A stretch of 64,000 bases of DNA, from assembly GCA_028023455.1 (NCBI GenBank), contig JAQFVV010006215.1, positions 1 to 64,000 of the forward strand, given 5' to 3'. This DNA is from Epiperipatus broadwayi (taxonomy: Eukaryota; Onychophora; Udeonychophora; Euonychophora; Peripatidae). Made by a program: the position numbers and the translations under genes. The notes under the pieces were generated by a model. It searched no databases, was not told the DNA's origin, and saw only the letters and a list, made by a program, of their open reading frames with translations. Shown one piece after another: positions 35,126 to 47,569 of the stretch; the stretch's first letter is position 1; each line of letters starts with the position of its first letter.

Positions 35126-36279
35126 TTAATAGATTATGTAAGCATAAGAAATAGTGGTCATATGATGTTTAGGTGGTTTAACACATATAAAGTAAATTGT
35201 TTAATAAATTAGTTATCATATAATGTCTAAAATCTTATTTTGTAATGAGCTTTTTAGAAGGCACTTTTATAACTCATATTAAAATATTTAAATGTTCAAA
35301 AATGAATATAAACAATCAATAAGAAGAAAAACAAAAATTTTGGACTATAACCATTTAGAATTTGGATGGCAATTTAAGAAAAAAATGTTCAAAATTTTAA
35401 AGTTTATCAACAATATCTTCTTAAGTAATGAGCTTCTTGGAAGAATCAAACAAAAAGCGCCCAAAAACTGACGTTTATAGACGTACCTGACAATGAACAG
35501 ATGTTGATTTGTTCCCAATTACGTCCTTAAGATTGTCCTCTAGATCAGGGGGTTTGATAAGCAACAGAATGACTCTTTAATTCTGGTTATGGATTAGCTG
35601 GCAATAAAAAAAAAATTTCATTTATCAATTTATTTCAAGTTTATTTCAAGTTTAAATAGGGTTTTTTATTACTTACAAATTATATATTTTGAAAATCTTT
35701 TCTTTATCTTTTAAAAATATATTATTGCATATCTATAACACACAGACAAATTTATCAAAATATATGAAATTTTAAATGCATTACGCATATGTGAATATCA
35801 TTAACTTTTAATTCGCACTTAATAGAGATATGGATTGAAAGAATGGCTTGTGATTTTACACAACCATGATAAAAACAAATTCACCCAACGTGTATTTTAT
35901 GATATTTGTAATAATAAAATTTTTTTTTGTCTCAGTGTAATAACTACTTTATTCATTCATTCATTCATGGTCAAATATCATTATCATCATCATTATCATT
36001 ATTCTATTATTATTATTATTTTTATTATTTACTGTTATTGTGAGGAAAATCAAAAACCTAAGTGCAATGGTATTTTATTTAGATTTTCCCCCATTGCATG
36101 TTAAGTAAAAACATTATTTTAATTATACAGAGTGTGTGATAGCTTATTTATCTGCCACCATCTGAGTTTGAACCTGAAATAGATAAATTTGAAAAATGTT
36201 CAGTGCTCATAACCAACCCAGCTAACTATTCATTATTAATTACATTTAAGTTCAGTATAGACAGTATACTTATATTTAA
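35126..36279. other. No gene seen
   Basis: A/T-rich DNA with a TCAT/ATT microsatellite stretch at about 35950-36030. Slightly more complex sequence at 35450-35600 (AAAAACTGACGTTTATAGAC and a GATCAGGGGG tract) is unassigned. Confidence 0.45.
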
Positions 36280-36770
36280 GCATTACATACTCAGCCTGTA
36301 TTCTGTCCATTCCTCTTCTGAGTATTGCCCTGTTTTAGTAATTAAATGGACTTATTAAGGCCCTGTACATGAGGTGTCATTGTAACTTGAAGTCAACATG
36401 AGTATGACAATAACATTGGCATCAACAAGGACTTTGAGTGTTCTATCATGAGATTTTCAATCAATGATATGAATGGCTGAAGAATTGGAGGGTGAAAAAG
36501 ATTGAAGCCTGTCCATTAAAGTTTGAAGATTTGTTATCTTATATAAACTGAGCACTGATTATATATATATATATGGGTGTGGGAGATGATGATGTGGACC
36601 AACTGATGAGTGTTGGTTCAACATGTAATACTTATATTGGAGATCATTTAATTTTATCACATGGATGTGGTCATGTGTATTGGTTGCATAATATGGAGTG
36701 GATAGCTGCAGTGTGCTTGAAAGTCTGAGTTCAAATTCTTCTAATTATTATTGGTTGGTAAATGGGGAAC
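36280..36770 (+). repeat. Family X unit, long form
   Basis: It runs from the CAGCCTGTATTCTGTCCATTC region through TTGAAGCCTGTCCATTAAAG and GACCAACTGATGAGTGTTGG to GAAAGTCTGAGTTCAAATTC. The same order of blocks is seen at 37540-37965 and 47880-48305. Confidence 0.7.
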
Positions 36771-36910
36771 TACTTAACAAGGATAATATAAAATTGAAAA
36801 AAATATTTAAAGTTCCACTTTACTCACGTTTTTTTAATATTTTTATGCGGGAAGGTTGAAGAGGCTTTTGCTCTGAAAAAGTCTATTTAATTTAAAGTTA
36901 CTTTACTTTT

Positions 36911-37533
36911 AATAACTGAAACACAGGCTTATTATATACCTGTGTCTATATATGTAATATATAGGGTATATGAGCACAGACGTTCACACCACCCACCACT
37001 CTATCTTATATGTTGAAAAGATAAATAATCACCAATATACGTATTTCATGCTAAACCAGCAATCATCAGTTGGTCCAGATTACCATCTTCACACATATAT
37101 GCTATAAGTGCTCAGATATATATTAAGATAGTCAATCTTCATACTCTAATGGACAAGCTTCAATGTACTTCACACTCCAACTCTTCAACTGTCCATCCAA
37201 TTGAAAATCTGATGATGGAATGCTCAAAGGCCACCCTGAGGCCAAGATTATTGTCACACCCATGTTGAACATAGTTTAATCTGACCCCTGTGAAGATTGG
37301 CTATCTTAATATATATCTGAGCACTTATAATCTGGACCAACTGATGACTGCTGGTTTAGCATGAAATACGTTTATTGGTGATTATTTATCTTTTCAACAT
37401 ATATGTGTGTTCAAGTGTATCAGTGTTATGAGATAGAATGGAGAGTGGTGGGTGATGTGAAAGTCTGTGCTCATATGCCCTATATATTATATATATAGAC
37501 ACAGGTATATAATAAGCCTGTGTTTCAGTTATT
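36911..37533. mobile_element. Family X fold-back with long terminal arms
   Basis: The outer ends AATAACTGAAACACAGGCTT and the inverted copy ending at 37533 pair, and pairing continues inward through CAGCA(A)TCATCAGTTGGTCC and its complement. Arms are roughly 200-240 bases. The unpaired centre (about 37150-37290) matches, inverted, the start of the unit at 37540. No ORF is present. Confidence 0.82.
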
Positions 37534-37539
37534 ACATAG

Positions 37540-37965
37540 TAGAGATGTCTGCCCATCCCTTGTATACGTATTAAATGGATTATGTCCTATACATGAGGGG
37601 TCAGATTGACTTATGGTCAACATGGGTGTGACAAGAATCTTGGCCTCAGGGCAGCCTTGAGCATTCTACCATCAGATTTTCAATTGAATGGACAGTTGAA
37701 GAGTTAGAGTATGGAGTAGATTGAAGCCTGTCCATTAAGTATGAAGAGTGGCTATCTTAATATATATCTGAGCACTTATAGCGTATATGTGTGAAGATGG
37801 TAACCTGGACCAACTGATGATTACTGGTTTAGCATGAAATACGTATATTGGTGATTATTTATCTTTTCAACATATATGTGTTCAAGTGTATCAGTGTTAT
37901 GAGATAGAGTGGAGAGTGGTGGGTGGTGTGAAAGTCTGTGCTCATATACCCTATATATTTACTTT
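37540..37965 (+). repeat. Family X unit adjoining the fold-back
   Basis: It repeats the right arm and centre of the fold-back just upstream and ends GTGAAAGTCTGTGCTCATAT, as at 37460-37480. A tandem step next to an inverted pair is the same organisation as in clusters Z and W. Confidence 0.75.
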
Positions 37966-38371
37966 TAGCTTTAGCATTCAAATCTATTTTGCGATACTTA
38001 ATATTTTTAAGAAGTCGTTTTCTCTTTCTCAATATCTGCAACAGAACGTTTTAATTATGATTGAGATTACTCATGAGTTTTAAAAAAGTGCATGATATAC
38101 TACATATATGTAATGATTTAAAAAGGGGGTGGTGTATGTAAAAAATATAAAAAGCCTCCGGCAGAGGTTTTGCAACAATCAATAATATAAAATTGAAAAT
38201 ATTGCTAACCTGTGCTTGAGGCGTATTATTGAAATTAAAAAGAGACTAAATGTAGTTAGAATGTATTCTTAATAAAATAATGACATTTATCTATTTTCAC
38301 TTTTAAAAGAATATATGTCTTTTACATATAAATAAAATATCTAGTTAAAAAGTAGATAAAAGTTAAAGCAG

Positions 38372-38711
38372 CATTTGTCTGAAGGTTAGTAATGATGGTA
38401 TATTATTAGATGTGATATGTTGGACTATTTCCATCATCTATGATTGAATGTTGAATGTATAGAAAATTTTAAACTTTATTTAAACTTTCCAAATACAAAC
38501 AACTTGTTAGTAATAACACACAAATAGACAATACAGGTTAGTAATTACACAACATTTCGAGTAGTATAATTCTCCACTCTTCTTCAGGTGTTGCTGGCCT
38601 ATATGCACAGTGACAATATTCGCATAGAAGCTGAACTTGCACCTTTAGATTATTGAATATCAAATTTAAGGCTAACGCTCTACCAACTGAGCTATTCTGT
38701 CAAAGGCAATA
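38372..38711 (-). mobile_element. tRNA-headed SINE-like element with PLE-like tail
   Basis: On the minus strand it starts with a tRNA-like head: box A TAGCTCAGTTGG (38694-38683) and box B GGTGCAAGTTCAGCTTC (38643-38627). The A-to-B spacing suits a tRNA with a long variable arm (Leu-like). Then comes CCAGCAACACCTGAAGAAG, the hammerhead-like motif and an A/T-rich tail. The whole unit matches 62165-62575, where it directly follows a PLE coding region. RNA polymerase III transcription from the boxes is an inference. Confidence 0.75.
38548..38597 (-). other. Hammerhead-like motif in the SINE tail
   Basis: On the minus strand: CAACA, C, CTGAAGA, A, GAGTGG, a 9-base loop, CTACTC, GAAA, TGTTG. GAGTGG pairs with CTACTC and CAACA with TGTTG, leaving CTGAAGA opposite GAAA as an internal loop. 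These are the two conserved strands of a hammerhead core, with one extra A. The cleavage strand is not identified. Confidence 0.45.
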
Positions 38712-41459
38712 TATAGTTTGGATCATAAATAAACATTAATTTATTGATGTGTTACAATGCAAAGCATGGATTCTATATATTAATGTGATTTCACTGTAAT
38801 CATAAGTCATTCTGAAATCACTGTAAACAATCATAAAATAAAGGGCTGTGTTTCCACTTTAACAACCACTGAATATTGTTAATTTCTTGAAGGTTGTTTC
38901 ATTTAATGTTCAAAAGATTGTTAACATGAGACATGGCTTTTACCTTTTGATTGTCTGAAGTGACTTCAGAATGGCTTATGGTTATAGTGAAATTATGTTA
39001 ATATGTATATTTCATGCTCTGCATTGTAATACTTCGCTAAAGTGAATGCTTAAACATGTGAGCTAAAGTACAGATGGATACACTCTGTATTTTGTCATTT
39101 ATTGAATGAGTTTGTATTAGTTTATATACAACTCACTAGGGATTTACAATAACTTCAGTTTTAACATACAGTTTGGAACCATAAATAAAGGTGGAATTCC
39201 ACCTTTATTGTTAAAAGGAGGTTGCCTTGACAACAGATTGAGATTGTTGATTATTATTGATATTGGGATTGTCTAAGTGTTTGATTGATTTTAATAAGTA
39301 TACATATATAGCAAGTAATTTTTGTATAAAAAAGTGGAGCTAAAATATGGATGTTAGTTGTACTGAGAGAAATAATGATAACTGGGCAGTAGGATATTAT
39401 GACCAACTAATTTATTCATCAATAGTCAATTTGCCATTCTCTTAACACAATTTTTTTGATATTCTAATGTTTAAACTTATATATAACCAACTTTAGTGAG
39501 AATTTTTACACCATTAAAATGCAAAATAAAATATTTAATATTATAGATGCAGATAGCAAAACTTTTAACTTCTGAAAATGGTGAAAAGAAATTTTAATTT
39601 AGCTATAAGAGCAATGCACAGTATCATAAATAAATGAACGTTATATATAAAGCTTGCAAATAGCTAAATTAGGTCATGTGACATATGCCTTTTTTTCTTT
39701 GTAATAAATGAACCTAAATGGATTTCTACTGTAATAAAAAAAGCTAGGAGGAAACTTCTGCCCTCTCATCTTATTTATAAGGAAAAACAAAATATTGAAC
39801 AAATATCATACAATGCAAAAAACAACAACAACAACAAAAAAAAACAATAGTATTATTTTAAAATTGCATGCCAATTTTTTTTTAAAAGCATAACAATTAT
39901 CAGTCTTTTTTTTATGCCAAAAGTAGACTTTTTTTAATGTAGTTATCTTGTAACAATTATCTGTTGTTAGTCATAACTTGGTATCTAGCTATTATTAGCT
40001 GAAGAATAAAGATTACAAGGTTGATTAGAAGAGTGTTGATTCCCTTAACTGTAGACACAAAGATATGTAATAATGTGATATGGCTTTTTTTTTTTTTTTA
40101 TTATCCAAAGACATCTTAATTTTATTTATGATCTGAGACTTCAATTAAGTTATATTCATTTCAATCTTTCTTTAAAAACATCTTTTATTTTTGATTTGAT
40201 AAATATTATAATAGCAATAAGTGCGATCAGCTATCACATGTTAAGGACAACCAGTAAGGATATGTATATGTGAGTAGATGTTTAAAAGAGGTGAATATAA
40301 TTCAAAAATTCAGGAAATACATCAGAGAAAATATGCAAATTATTGAAAACAATAATAAAAAGACTTTTTTTTTTTTTTATAGGTTTATTTAGTGCTTTAC
40401 AATACAGTACATATATGCACAACTTTGAAAATATATTAATAAAGTAATATAATATCAACAATTTAATAAGCAGTAAACCAAAGCTTGACATATAATATGT
40501 TAATTTAAACACTTTACAAACTCAAAAGTATCAACAATGTGTTTGTAAAAGTAACTACTGTACAACTTAAGCAAGGAACAATAGACACTTTCAACTCAAG
40601 AATGTATCATTAGGAACACTGGGTATACAAATATAATTACAAAAAAAATATAGAGTCAGGAAGATTAGAGCAGCTCTGAAAAAAAACTCTTCCCATTGCA
40701 TGAACTATATTTTTAATGCTTAATTCTTTTGTCAGTGAGATGCATAATATATATATATATATAAACATGTAATAAATCATTTTCCCCACCTAGTTTTCTC
40801 AAGGCAGCTTACAATGGTTTAAACACTAAGAGAAATATTTAAACAAATGATATCAATGTATTCAACACTCTATAAAAGTTGTATATTGAAATTATTTTCA
40901 TCAGTTACTATTATTTACTGTATAGCTAAAATTTGGCAAAGTAGAAACTCAATTAATTTTCTGATGTGAGTGTAAATATGAGACAATTGTCTTTAAAAGG
41001 TTGCAACTAACATCTCAAATTCATTCCCAGTAAACAGACATTATTCAGAGAGTAAGTGAGGCTCTGCCAAAGAAAAAATAAATGCTCAAAGATTTTTAAA
41101 ATATATCTTGGGTTCCACTAGTAATATTGAATGTTTGATAAGAATAAGCTTAGTGGTGAATACTTCCTAAAAGTTTTTCAATCAGTAAAAGGATCTTGTT
41201 TTAAATGACATGAAAAAATAAAGAATATCAAAAAAGAAAGCTTGTAAATCCATATGAGTATATCACATGTCTTACTTTAACAAATATCCTAGTATCTTAA
41301 TGAGTTAAAAATCTTAATTCAAACATTTAATAGATAGTAACATTTCTATTATGAAAAAATAATTAAACTTTGTCATTGAATCATTTAATATCACTTTATT
41401 AAAGTTTGCAATTGAGAAAAATCACTTAGAAATTGTCTTTAGAAAAAATAGAATTGTAT
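38712..41459. other. A/T-rich, no gene seen
   Basis: No convincing frame. A TTCCACCTTTAT / ATAAAGGTGGAA short palindrome occurs near 39184-39212. Several open frames are poly-I/F/K only. The last few hundred bases may be a highly decayed N-terminal part of the PLE relic that follows. Confidence 0.45.
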
Positions 41460-42300
41460 TAGAGACTATAAAAACATTTGAGAAACATCAGTGACCCAAA
41501 TCAACATTAACATATGTTAAGAGGGAAGATATTAAATATCTTGAACTAGATTACTATATAATTATTCTCTCTGATAATAAAGGAAATGCTATAATTGTAA
41601 TGGATATTATTGATTATGATAACAAAATAAGAACACTCACAGCAGAAAAGTACAAAAAAATGATGAAAAAATCCCATACCAGCTCAGAAAAAAGATGCAA
41701 GCATGAGTTAACAACATAGATGTTTCATTGATTCAGAAAAAAGTAAATAAATCTATTTTTTTAAAAAAATCACATCCTTATAATCACCCCAAAATCCATA
41801 AATACTATGTTACATTAAGACCGATTGCCAGCTTTTGAAATTTAGCATGTCAAACTTTTCAAGATAAATACAGTCCTTTATCAGAAATTCTAAACACTTT
41901 GCAAAATTAATCAAGAATATTAAAATAGAAAAGAAGATATATTGGTAAGTTTTGATGTAGATAGAAAGTTTGTTTATAAGTATACTCTGTGAAACTTCTA
42001 GACAGAATGAGAAATATAAGATCATAAAAGTACAGCTACATCATCTCTATTCATGTTCTTCTAATCAAAATCTGATGAGAACCATGGATATGGATAATAC
42101 TGAATTTGATCTTGACTGTTTTAAATAAATTAAAACTCAGCTTCTAGGGAAAAAGTTATGACTCAAAAGTGAAGTATATTTGAAAAAAATATTCATCAAC
42201 ATTTTATCCATCCATAATTCAAAAACAACAGTAATATTAAAATTTAACAGAAATAATAATGTTCCAAAAATTATTACATGATGTCATTATTTAATTATGT
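41460..42300 (+). pseudogene. Penelope-like element reverse transcriptase relic
   Basis: PLE RTs are telomerase-related reverse transcriptases. Readable pieces in order: SDNKGNAIIVMDIIDYDNKI (41569 on; family motif 'DKGNxxVVMD..DY'), RTLTAEKYKKMM, HPKIHKYYVTLRPIASF (41784-41832; family motif 'PKIHK....RPI'), then NSKHFAKLIKNIKIE, and after a one-base shift VSFDV (41945 on; family 'VSFDVVSLFT'). Stops and shifts separate them. The DYDNKI and SFDV blocks correspond to the N-terminal and palm regions. The YVDD, GIY-YIG and tail parts are not recognisable here. It is related to, but in the opposite orientation from, the PLE at 62589-63890. Confidence 0.75.
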
Positions 42301-42827
42301 TTGCACATACAAAAAAATTGGTTTAATTGTTGAAAATCATGTACTTTTAGAACAAACTGAATTCAAATCAGTACATAGTTGTTGAAAACAAGTTTATCTT
42401 TTAACCACCAAGATAGAAAAAAGTTGCTAAAATAAATTGAAAATTAGTGATATTTTTATCAATCTAACTTCAGTTTACAAATCTGGAAAAAAAAGTTTCA
42501 TTCTATGATCTCTAAAATTCTTAAAATGAAGGAAATCTACTTAGTTACTTGAAAAAATTAAGTGATATTGCATAAGAACCAGAGTAGTCTTTAATATATT
42601 TAATTTCTCATATATTTCTACATTTAATATATTTTCAAGAATAGTAATCTTCATCCTATTTTAGAATCAGCTACTATAATATAATCAATGGACCATATGA
42701 AAATATTTAATTCAACATATATAAAATATATAAATATTTCATACTATCAGCATTTTCTTTATATTTTTACTAAAATAATTATTTAAACAAGACATTTATT
42801 TTCTTATATAGTGCGATGTTTTTGTTC

Positions 42828-43388
42828 TATAATCTATAATATTAATAAGCCAATAAGCTGATATACACATGCGCTTTGCAGATGTCACTATATAAATGAA
42901 TACTCCCACTTTTTCAAACCCAAGATAAAGTCTTTAAGAAAACATAGAATGAATCCACCTATATTTTCGACCCAACCGTATTTGTATGGGCAAATCTGAA
43001 GTGTTTGAAATAAAGAGCGTGAAGTTATTAATCGATCACTTTAAATTACTTTTCTACATCGTAAATGAATGACACCAATGAAATTTCTAGAATTTACGAC
43101 ATGTCATTCTTATAATTAAACATATGTAGAAATTTCATTGGCGTCATTCATTTACGATGTAGAAAAGTAATTTAAAGTGATCAATTAATAACTTCACGCT
43201 CTTTATTTCAAACACTTCAGATTTGCCCATACATATATGGTTGGGTCAAAAATATAGGTGGATTCATTCTATATTTTCTTAAAGACTTTATCTTGGGTTT
43301 GAAAAAGTGGGAGTATTCATTTATATAGTGACATCTGCAAAGCGCATGTGTATATCAGCTTATTGGCTTATTAATATTATAGATTATA
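42828..43388. mobile_element. ~560-bp near-perfect palindrome (fold-back)
   Basis: Arms of 261 bases (42828-43088 and 43128-43388) differ at only a handful of sites, around a 39-base centre. Arm landmarks include GCGCTTTGCAGATGTCACTA and GAGCGTGAAGTTATTAAT with their complements. The 13-mer TAAAATAATTATT occurs at 42771-42783 and 43387-43399, so the unit may be 42784-43386 with a 44-base unpaired leader. No ORF is present. Transcripts would form long dsRNA. Confidence 0.9.
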
Positions 43389-43399
43389 AAATAATTATT

Positions 43400-45515
43400 G
43401 TAATAGTAAATGTTTAACAATTTTTATAGTTTATTGTCTTTAATATCTTTTTCAAAAATGATATTCTGATAATTTACAAGGCAAATTTTTGAAAATCCAT
43501 TTAAATGAACTTGCAAGTAATGCTCATCTTTTCTTATATCAATGCCAAATCTATTCATTAGATAAATTATTTACAGGCTTATTAAAATTAGTAGAATTTC
43601 ATCTGAATTAATATTTCAAACTATAAGTAACTTGATTATTATATATACAAAAATCAGTGCTAATAAAAAATTTCAAACTTCTCAAGTATCAATATTAAAT
43701 TTTATTAATATTAACAAAAATGGAAATGAAATAAATGATCATACATCACATGACTTAATTAGCTTGTATTTACAAATGTAATATAATGAGCATACTGAAA
43801 TGGTATTATTTATCTATCATCCCATGTCACCTACTATGTTCCATAGTAGTATCTTTTTCTCTAATTCAAACCCACCCCAGTCCATGTATATAAGCTTCTA
43901 ATAAATTATTTTTATTGTAAGAGCATATATTTACATGTATGTGCATGTACCTGTATAAGTGTGCACATCCAACAGCCATATTAATATTTGTATGTGTATA
44001 ATGCATACACATTTATAAATTTAAGTTTTAATAAAATGATATAATGTTAATTAAGTGCATGAACATTGTTATATGTGTGTAATTACCTACATAGATATGT
44101 GAAAGAAGCCATAATGCAATAGATTTAAAAGCATTACAACTCTTTTAAATTTAGATTTGCAATATTTTTGGTTTAAAATTCTTTATTAAAAGGCATTTGT
44201 ATATATACTTCAATTCCTGTGATAGTCACACACCCATATATATTAAAATGTTTACACACTTAAATTGTTGAAAAAAAGTTATCTGCTTTTATAAAAATTT
44301 GTAATTTTTAGAAAACCATCTGCAAACAATTAATCAAACTTGGAGACAAAATTTTAATGTCTTTTAAAAATAAAAACTAAGAACAAGGAGTGACCTGTTG
44401 ACCACTAATGTTTTCATCAAGAAATGACTAAAGTTTTAATTTTTATGCATTTTTAATTACTGAGAAATTTTGTAAACAGGTTGCTCGAATTATTGACTTT
44501 TCTAGTATAAATAACTTTAAGTTTTGCTAAGGGGGGTTCATTTGTTAACTTTTCCACAATGAGAACTTTTGAATAAAGCACCACTGCCTCTCCTATTGCA
44601 GAGATTGGTCAATGCTCAAGCTGGACTTCAAGCCCCATAGCCTGTCCAGCAGAAAACTAAGAAGACAGCATCAGAAATGGATCAGCCCAGCTGAGAATGG
44701 TGGTAATCAACTACAGGAACCTCAACGAATAAGATGTAACAATTTTCTGGCAGAGCTCATTAAAAATAACTCTATAAACTTATAAATGAATCTCTAAAAC
44801 TCTTAAGCTAGCTAATATTAATCGTGCATGAACTTTTAAACTATAAAATGTCTTAATAAATTAAAAGCTGATTTAAACTGTAAAATATGATTTAAAATTA
44901 TAATTTAACTTTTAAAATTAATATCTGTAAACTTGCCTACTTATTAAATTAAAAATATGAAACTCTAAATGTTTATTAATAATAACTAATTTAGTCATTA
45001 TTCAATCTTTTAATCTGTGGTCATGCCTTCTTATTTGTTTTATATATGTTATTTTATAATTTGTGCTATGCCCAGTTCAGAACAGAGATTAATTTTATGT
45101 ATAAAGTTTGAGAGAGAGAGATGATTAGAAGCTCTCTCCGAATTAAGTAATGTTGCACTTTAGCATACACACTCAACTCTTCACTCTGAAAACCTAAATA
45201 TATTCATTAAATTATTATGTTTAGCTTATTATTATAATTGTTTTAAAATTAGGTTTGCAAGTAATAAAGTAATTAGTTAATAAATGCAAGAATGAGTTAT
45301 AAAGCATATCATATGTATTGCTTAAGTCCCAGATATGCTTTAACTCTCTTTTTAGTTATATTATAAGCTATGAAGATTTATTAAAAACTTAGATTACTTT
45401 AATTATTCCTCTTAGCATGTTTTAAGAATGCTAATTACAAACTGGCATATGGTAGTTTTGCAGAACAAAACTATAGAATTTTGCTTATATTTAAGTTATT
45501 AATTAATATTATGTT
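43400..45515. other. A/T-rich, no gene; one richer island at 44590-44745
   Basis: Most is low-complexity. The ~155-base island from GCCTCTCCTATTGCAGAGAT to GGTGGTAATCAACTACAGG is clearly higher in G+C and looks formerly coding or part of a mobile element, but no frame gives a family I recognise. Confidence 0.45.
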
Positions 45516-45517
45516 TA

Positions 45518-46019
45518 GTGTGGCAAAGGTGTCTTTAGGAAGCACATTCGTGCATATATGCCTTGCTGTATGTTTTTATGTGAATGGGCTTCTGGTTTTA
45601 ATGGCCACCCCATCTCCTTAGTTTGGACAGCTCTTCCTTAGAACTGGAACACAAGGGTCCAGATTGTTTTTATAAACTGTTCTGATCACCGAACTATGTG
45701 TTCACTTTATTCATAGCTAGTAAGATGATCCACGGGAACTGAGTACTTAGTACTGAATCCCCTGATTAACTACACATTCAAGATGCACACCTCTCTAGTA
45801 ATATATATATACATCATAGTATCTGAAGTCATACTCCAAAACTCCAGTTCATCCCTCCATAATGTAATATTTCCGCATTGATCTGAACTTGTAATCTGGT
45901 TTGTATGCATATAATCTGCATAGAGAGCCTATTGCAGCTCTAAGTGTTATTGAATGACTTTTATTAAAGGTTATGATGAGAAATCAACATTCTTGCACTG
46001 GTTTAACCGTCACAAATCT
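45518..46019 (+). repeat. Possible solo LTR
   Basis: It begins TGTGGCAAAGGTG, like the LTR start TGTGACAAGGCCG at 5032. It is more complex than its surroundings, has a TTTTATAAAC TATA-like box near 45668, and ends near ACCGTCACA. No target-site duplication or flanking purine tract was found, so the call is weak. Confidence 0.3.
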
Positions 46020-46599
46020 AATAGGTCGGGCATAGTAAAATTAAGGCACGATTAAATACCGTAGATTCTAAAATTTGTAATAATTTCTTTTGAAATATAA
46101 TGAGATTTTTTAACATGCTCTTTATTGTTTACACCTGTGTGTGTCCTTTAATGTACCCTTGTTTATTATATTTATATTTGTTAATTAAAATATATTAAAT
46201 TATAACCACTGAGCTGAGTTTCATTCATAATCCATCCCAAACCTTAGTTAGATATCTTAATCTTAAATCTTAGTTTTCCTAATATTAGTATTAATATATG
46301 CATTGTCTAGCCAGTCATAAATGTGTGTGTGTATTAAATATTAGTAATTTAGTTAAAATTCCCCGAGTCTCTTGCTCCACCCTTTGCTACTGCTGGCACG
46401 CGAACTAAGAAATTCCGAGTGTAGCCTCATATATGTCATTCATAAAGTGGTAGTAAGTCATGAAGTGTTGGTGGAGGAGTTGAGGTGTGATCAGATTTGA
46501 GGTCTCAACCTCTCATCTAGATCAGCCTTGGTATAATTTGCCAGGACCTTTGATTTTGTTGCATGAATGTACAAATATGACGTTACAATAGTAGTAGCT
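46020..46599. other. No gene seen
   Basis: Unassigned sequence of intermediate complexity, with a short GT repeat near 46320. Confidence 0.4.
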
Positions 46600-46985
46600 C
46601 TAAACAATCTTTTCAATAAATGCTGCAAGAGAAAGCAATTACAATCTCTATCTAGAATTATCCCTATCCCTGGTTTTGAGCTAATGGCTCTCATTAGTGA
46701 GACACTAGAACATTCAGACACTAGATCTAAAATACAATTCAGTTCAGTCCTATATGGCTATTTAAGTTAGCTGGATTTGAAAACATGTTTGAAAATTTCA
46801 GATTTTCTACTTAATAGTTAAGTATTTGCTAAATGCTGGGGTTGAGATTGTATTTGTCTGAATGTTCTAGTGCCTCACTGATGAGAGCCATTAGCACAAA
46901 ACCGGTCTGGGGATAGGGATAATTCCAGATAGAAATTTTAAATGCTTTCTCTTGTGGCATTTATCGAAATCTGGTTAAGAGCTCT
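46600..46985. mobile_element. Fold-back element related to family Z
   Basis: The left arm (about 46610-46735, with AATTATCCCTATCCCTGG and GGCTCTCATTAGTGAG) is inverted at about 46845-46970. The centre carries CAGTTCAGTCCTATATGGCT, similar to the family Z landmark. A 67-codon open frame in the left arm is an arm coincidence. Confidence 0.75.
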
Positions 46986-47569
46986 TAGCACACTCATTAT
47001 ATTATATTATTATACTAGTATTTTTGGACTTGATTAATCTGTAAGTGAATTTATATTTTCAGTGTTACATATTTAATAAGCCATAATTATTTACAGATTT
47101 GTTGAAATTGTTAAAATTAATATCTTTTATGAGTGGATTTTTTTTAACCAAATATTTTTAATTTCCATAATATTTACTTATTAAATTTTCCATTCTGCTT
47201 TTCAGATTCTTACCTATGTATTGCACATAAATACTTTTTGGAATTTTTATTGCAATTTTTTATACAGTGAAATGTAATCCTCATTCATTATCTAATATTT
47301 GAAATATTTAGTAATTTTACTTACATAACGTTTTTTTCGATAATAGTAATAATTTTTTTTCTAATTTTTTTTTCTAACTTAAACCATAATGCTCTTCATT
47401 ACTCATTAACTTTTCATATTTTTAAAAAGTTAAACATTGTTACTTGTCCAATCTTCAGCACAAAAATATGATCATTTCTTCTACTATTCCCAAATGGTTT
47501 TTGCATTTCACATAATATTTATGTCTTTATTCATATGTTAAGTTTATTTTTTTGCAATAGCATAAAAAC
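46986..47569. other. A/T-rich, no gene seen
   Basis: Low-complexity T-rich sequence without structure that I could recognise. Confidence 0.5.

Noticed and set aside
35835-36104. 89-codon plus-strand frame
   Set aside because: Its centre is a TCAT/ATT microsatellite (YHHHYHYSIIIII), so the open frame is a repeat by-product.
38627-38700. A functional tRNA gene
   Set aside because: Box A and box B are present but the acceptor stem does not close and the sequence runs on into a repeat tail found at 62 kb; it is SINE-like.
46491-46770. Overlapping frames on both strands at 46.5-46.8 kb
   Set aside because: Both lie in a fold-back arm; openness on both strands is a product of the inverted repeat.
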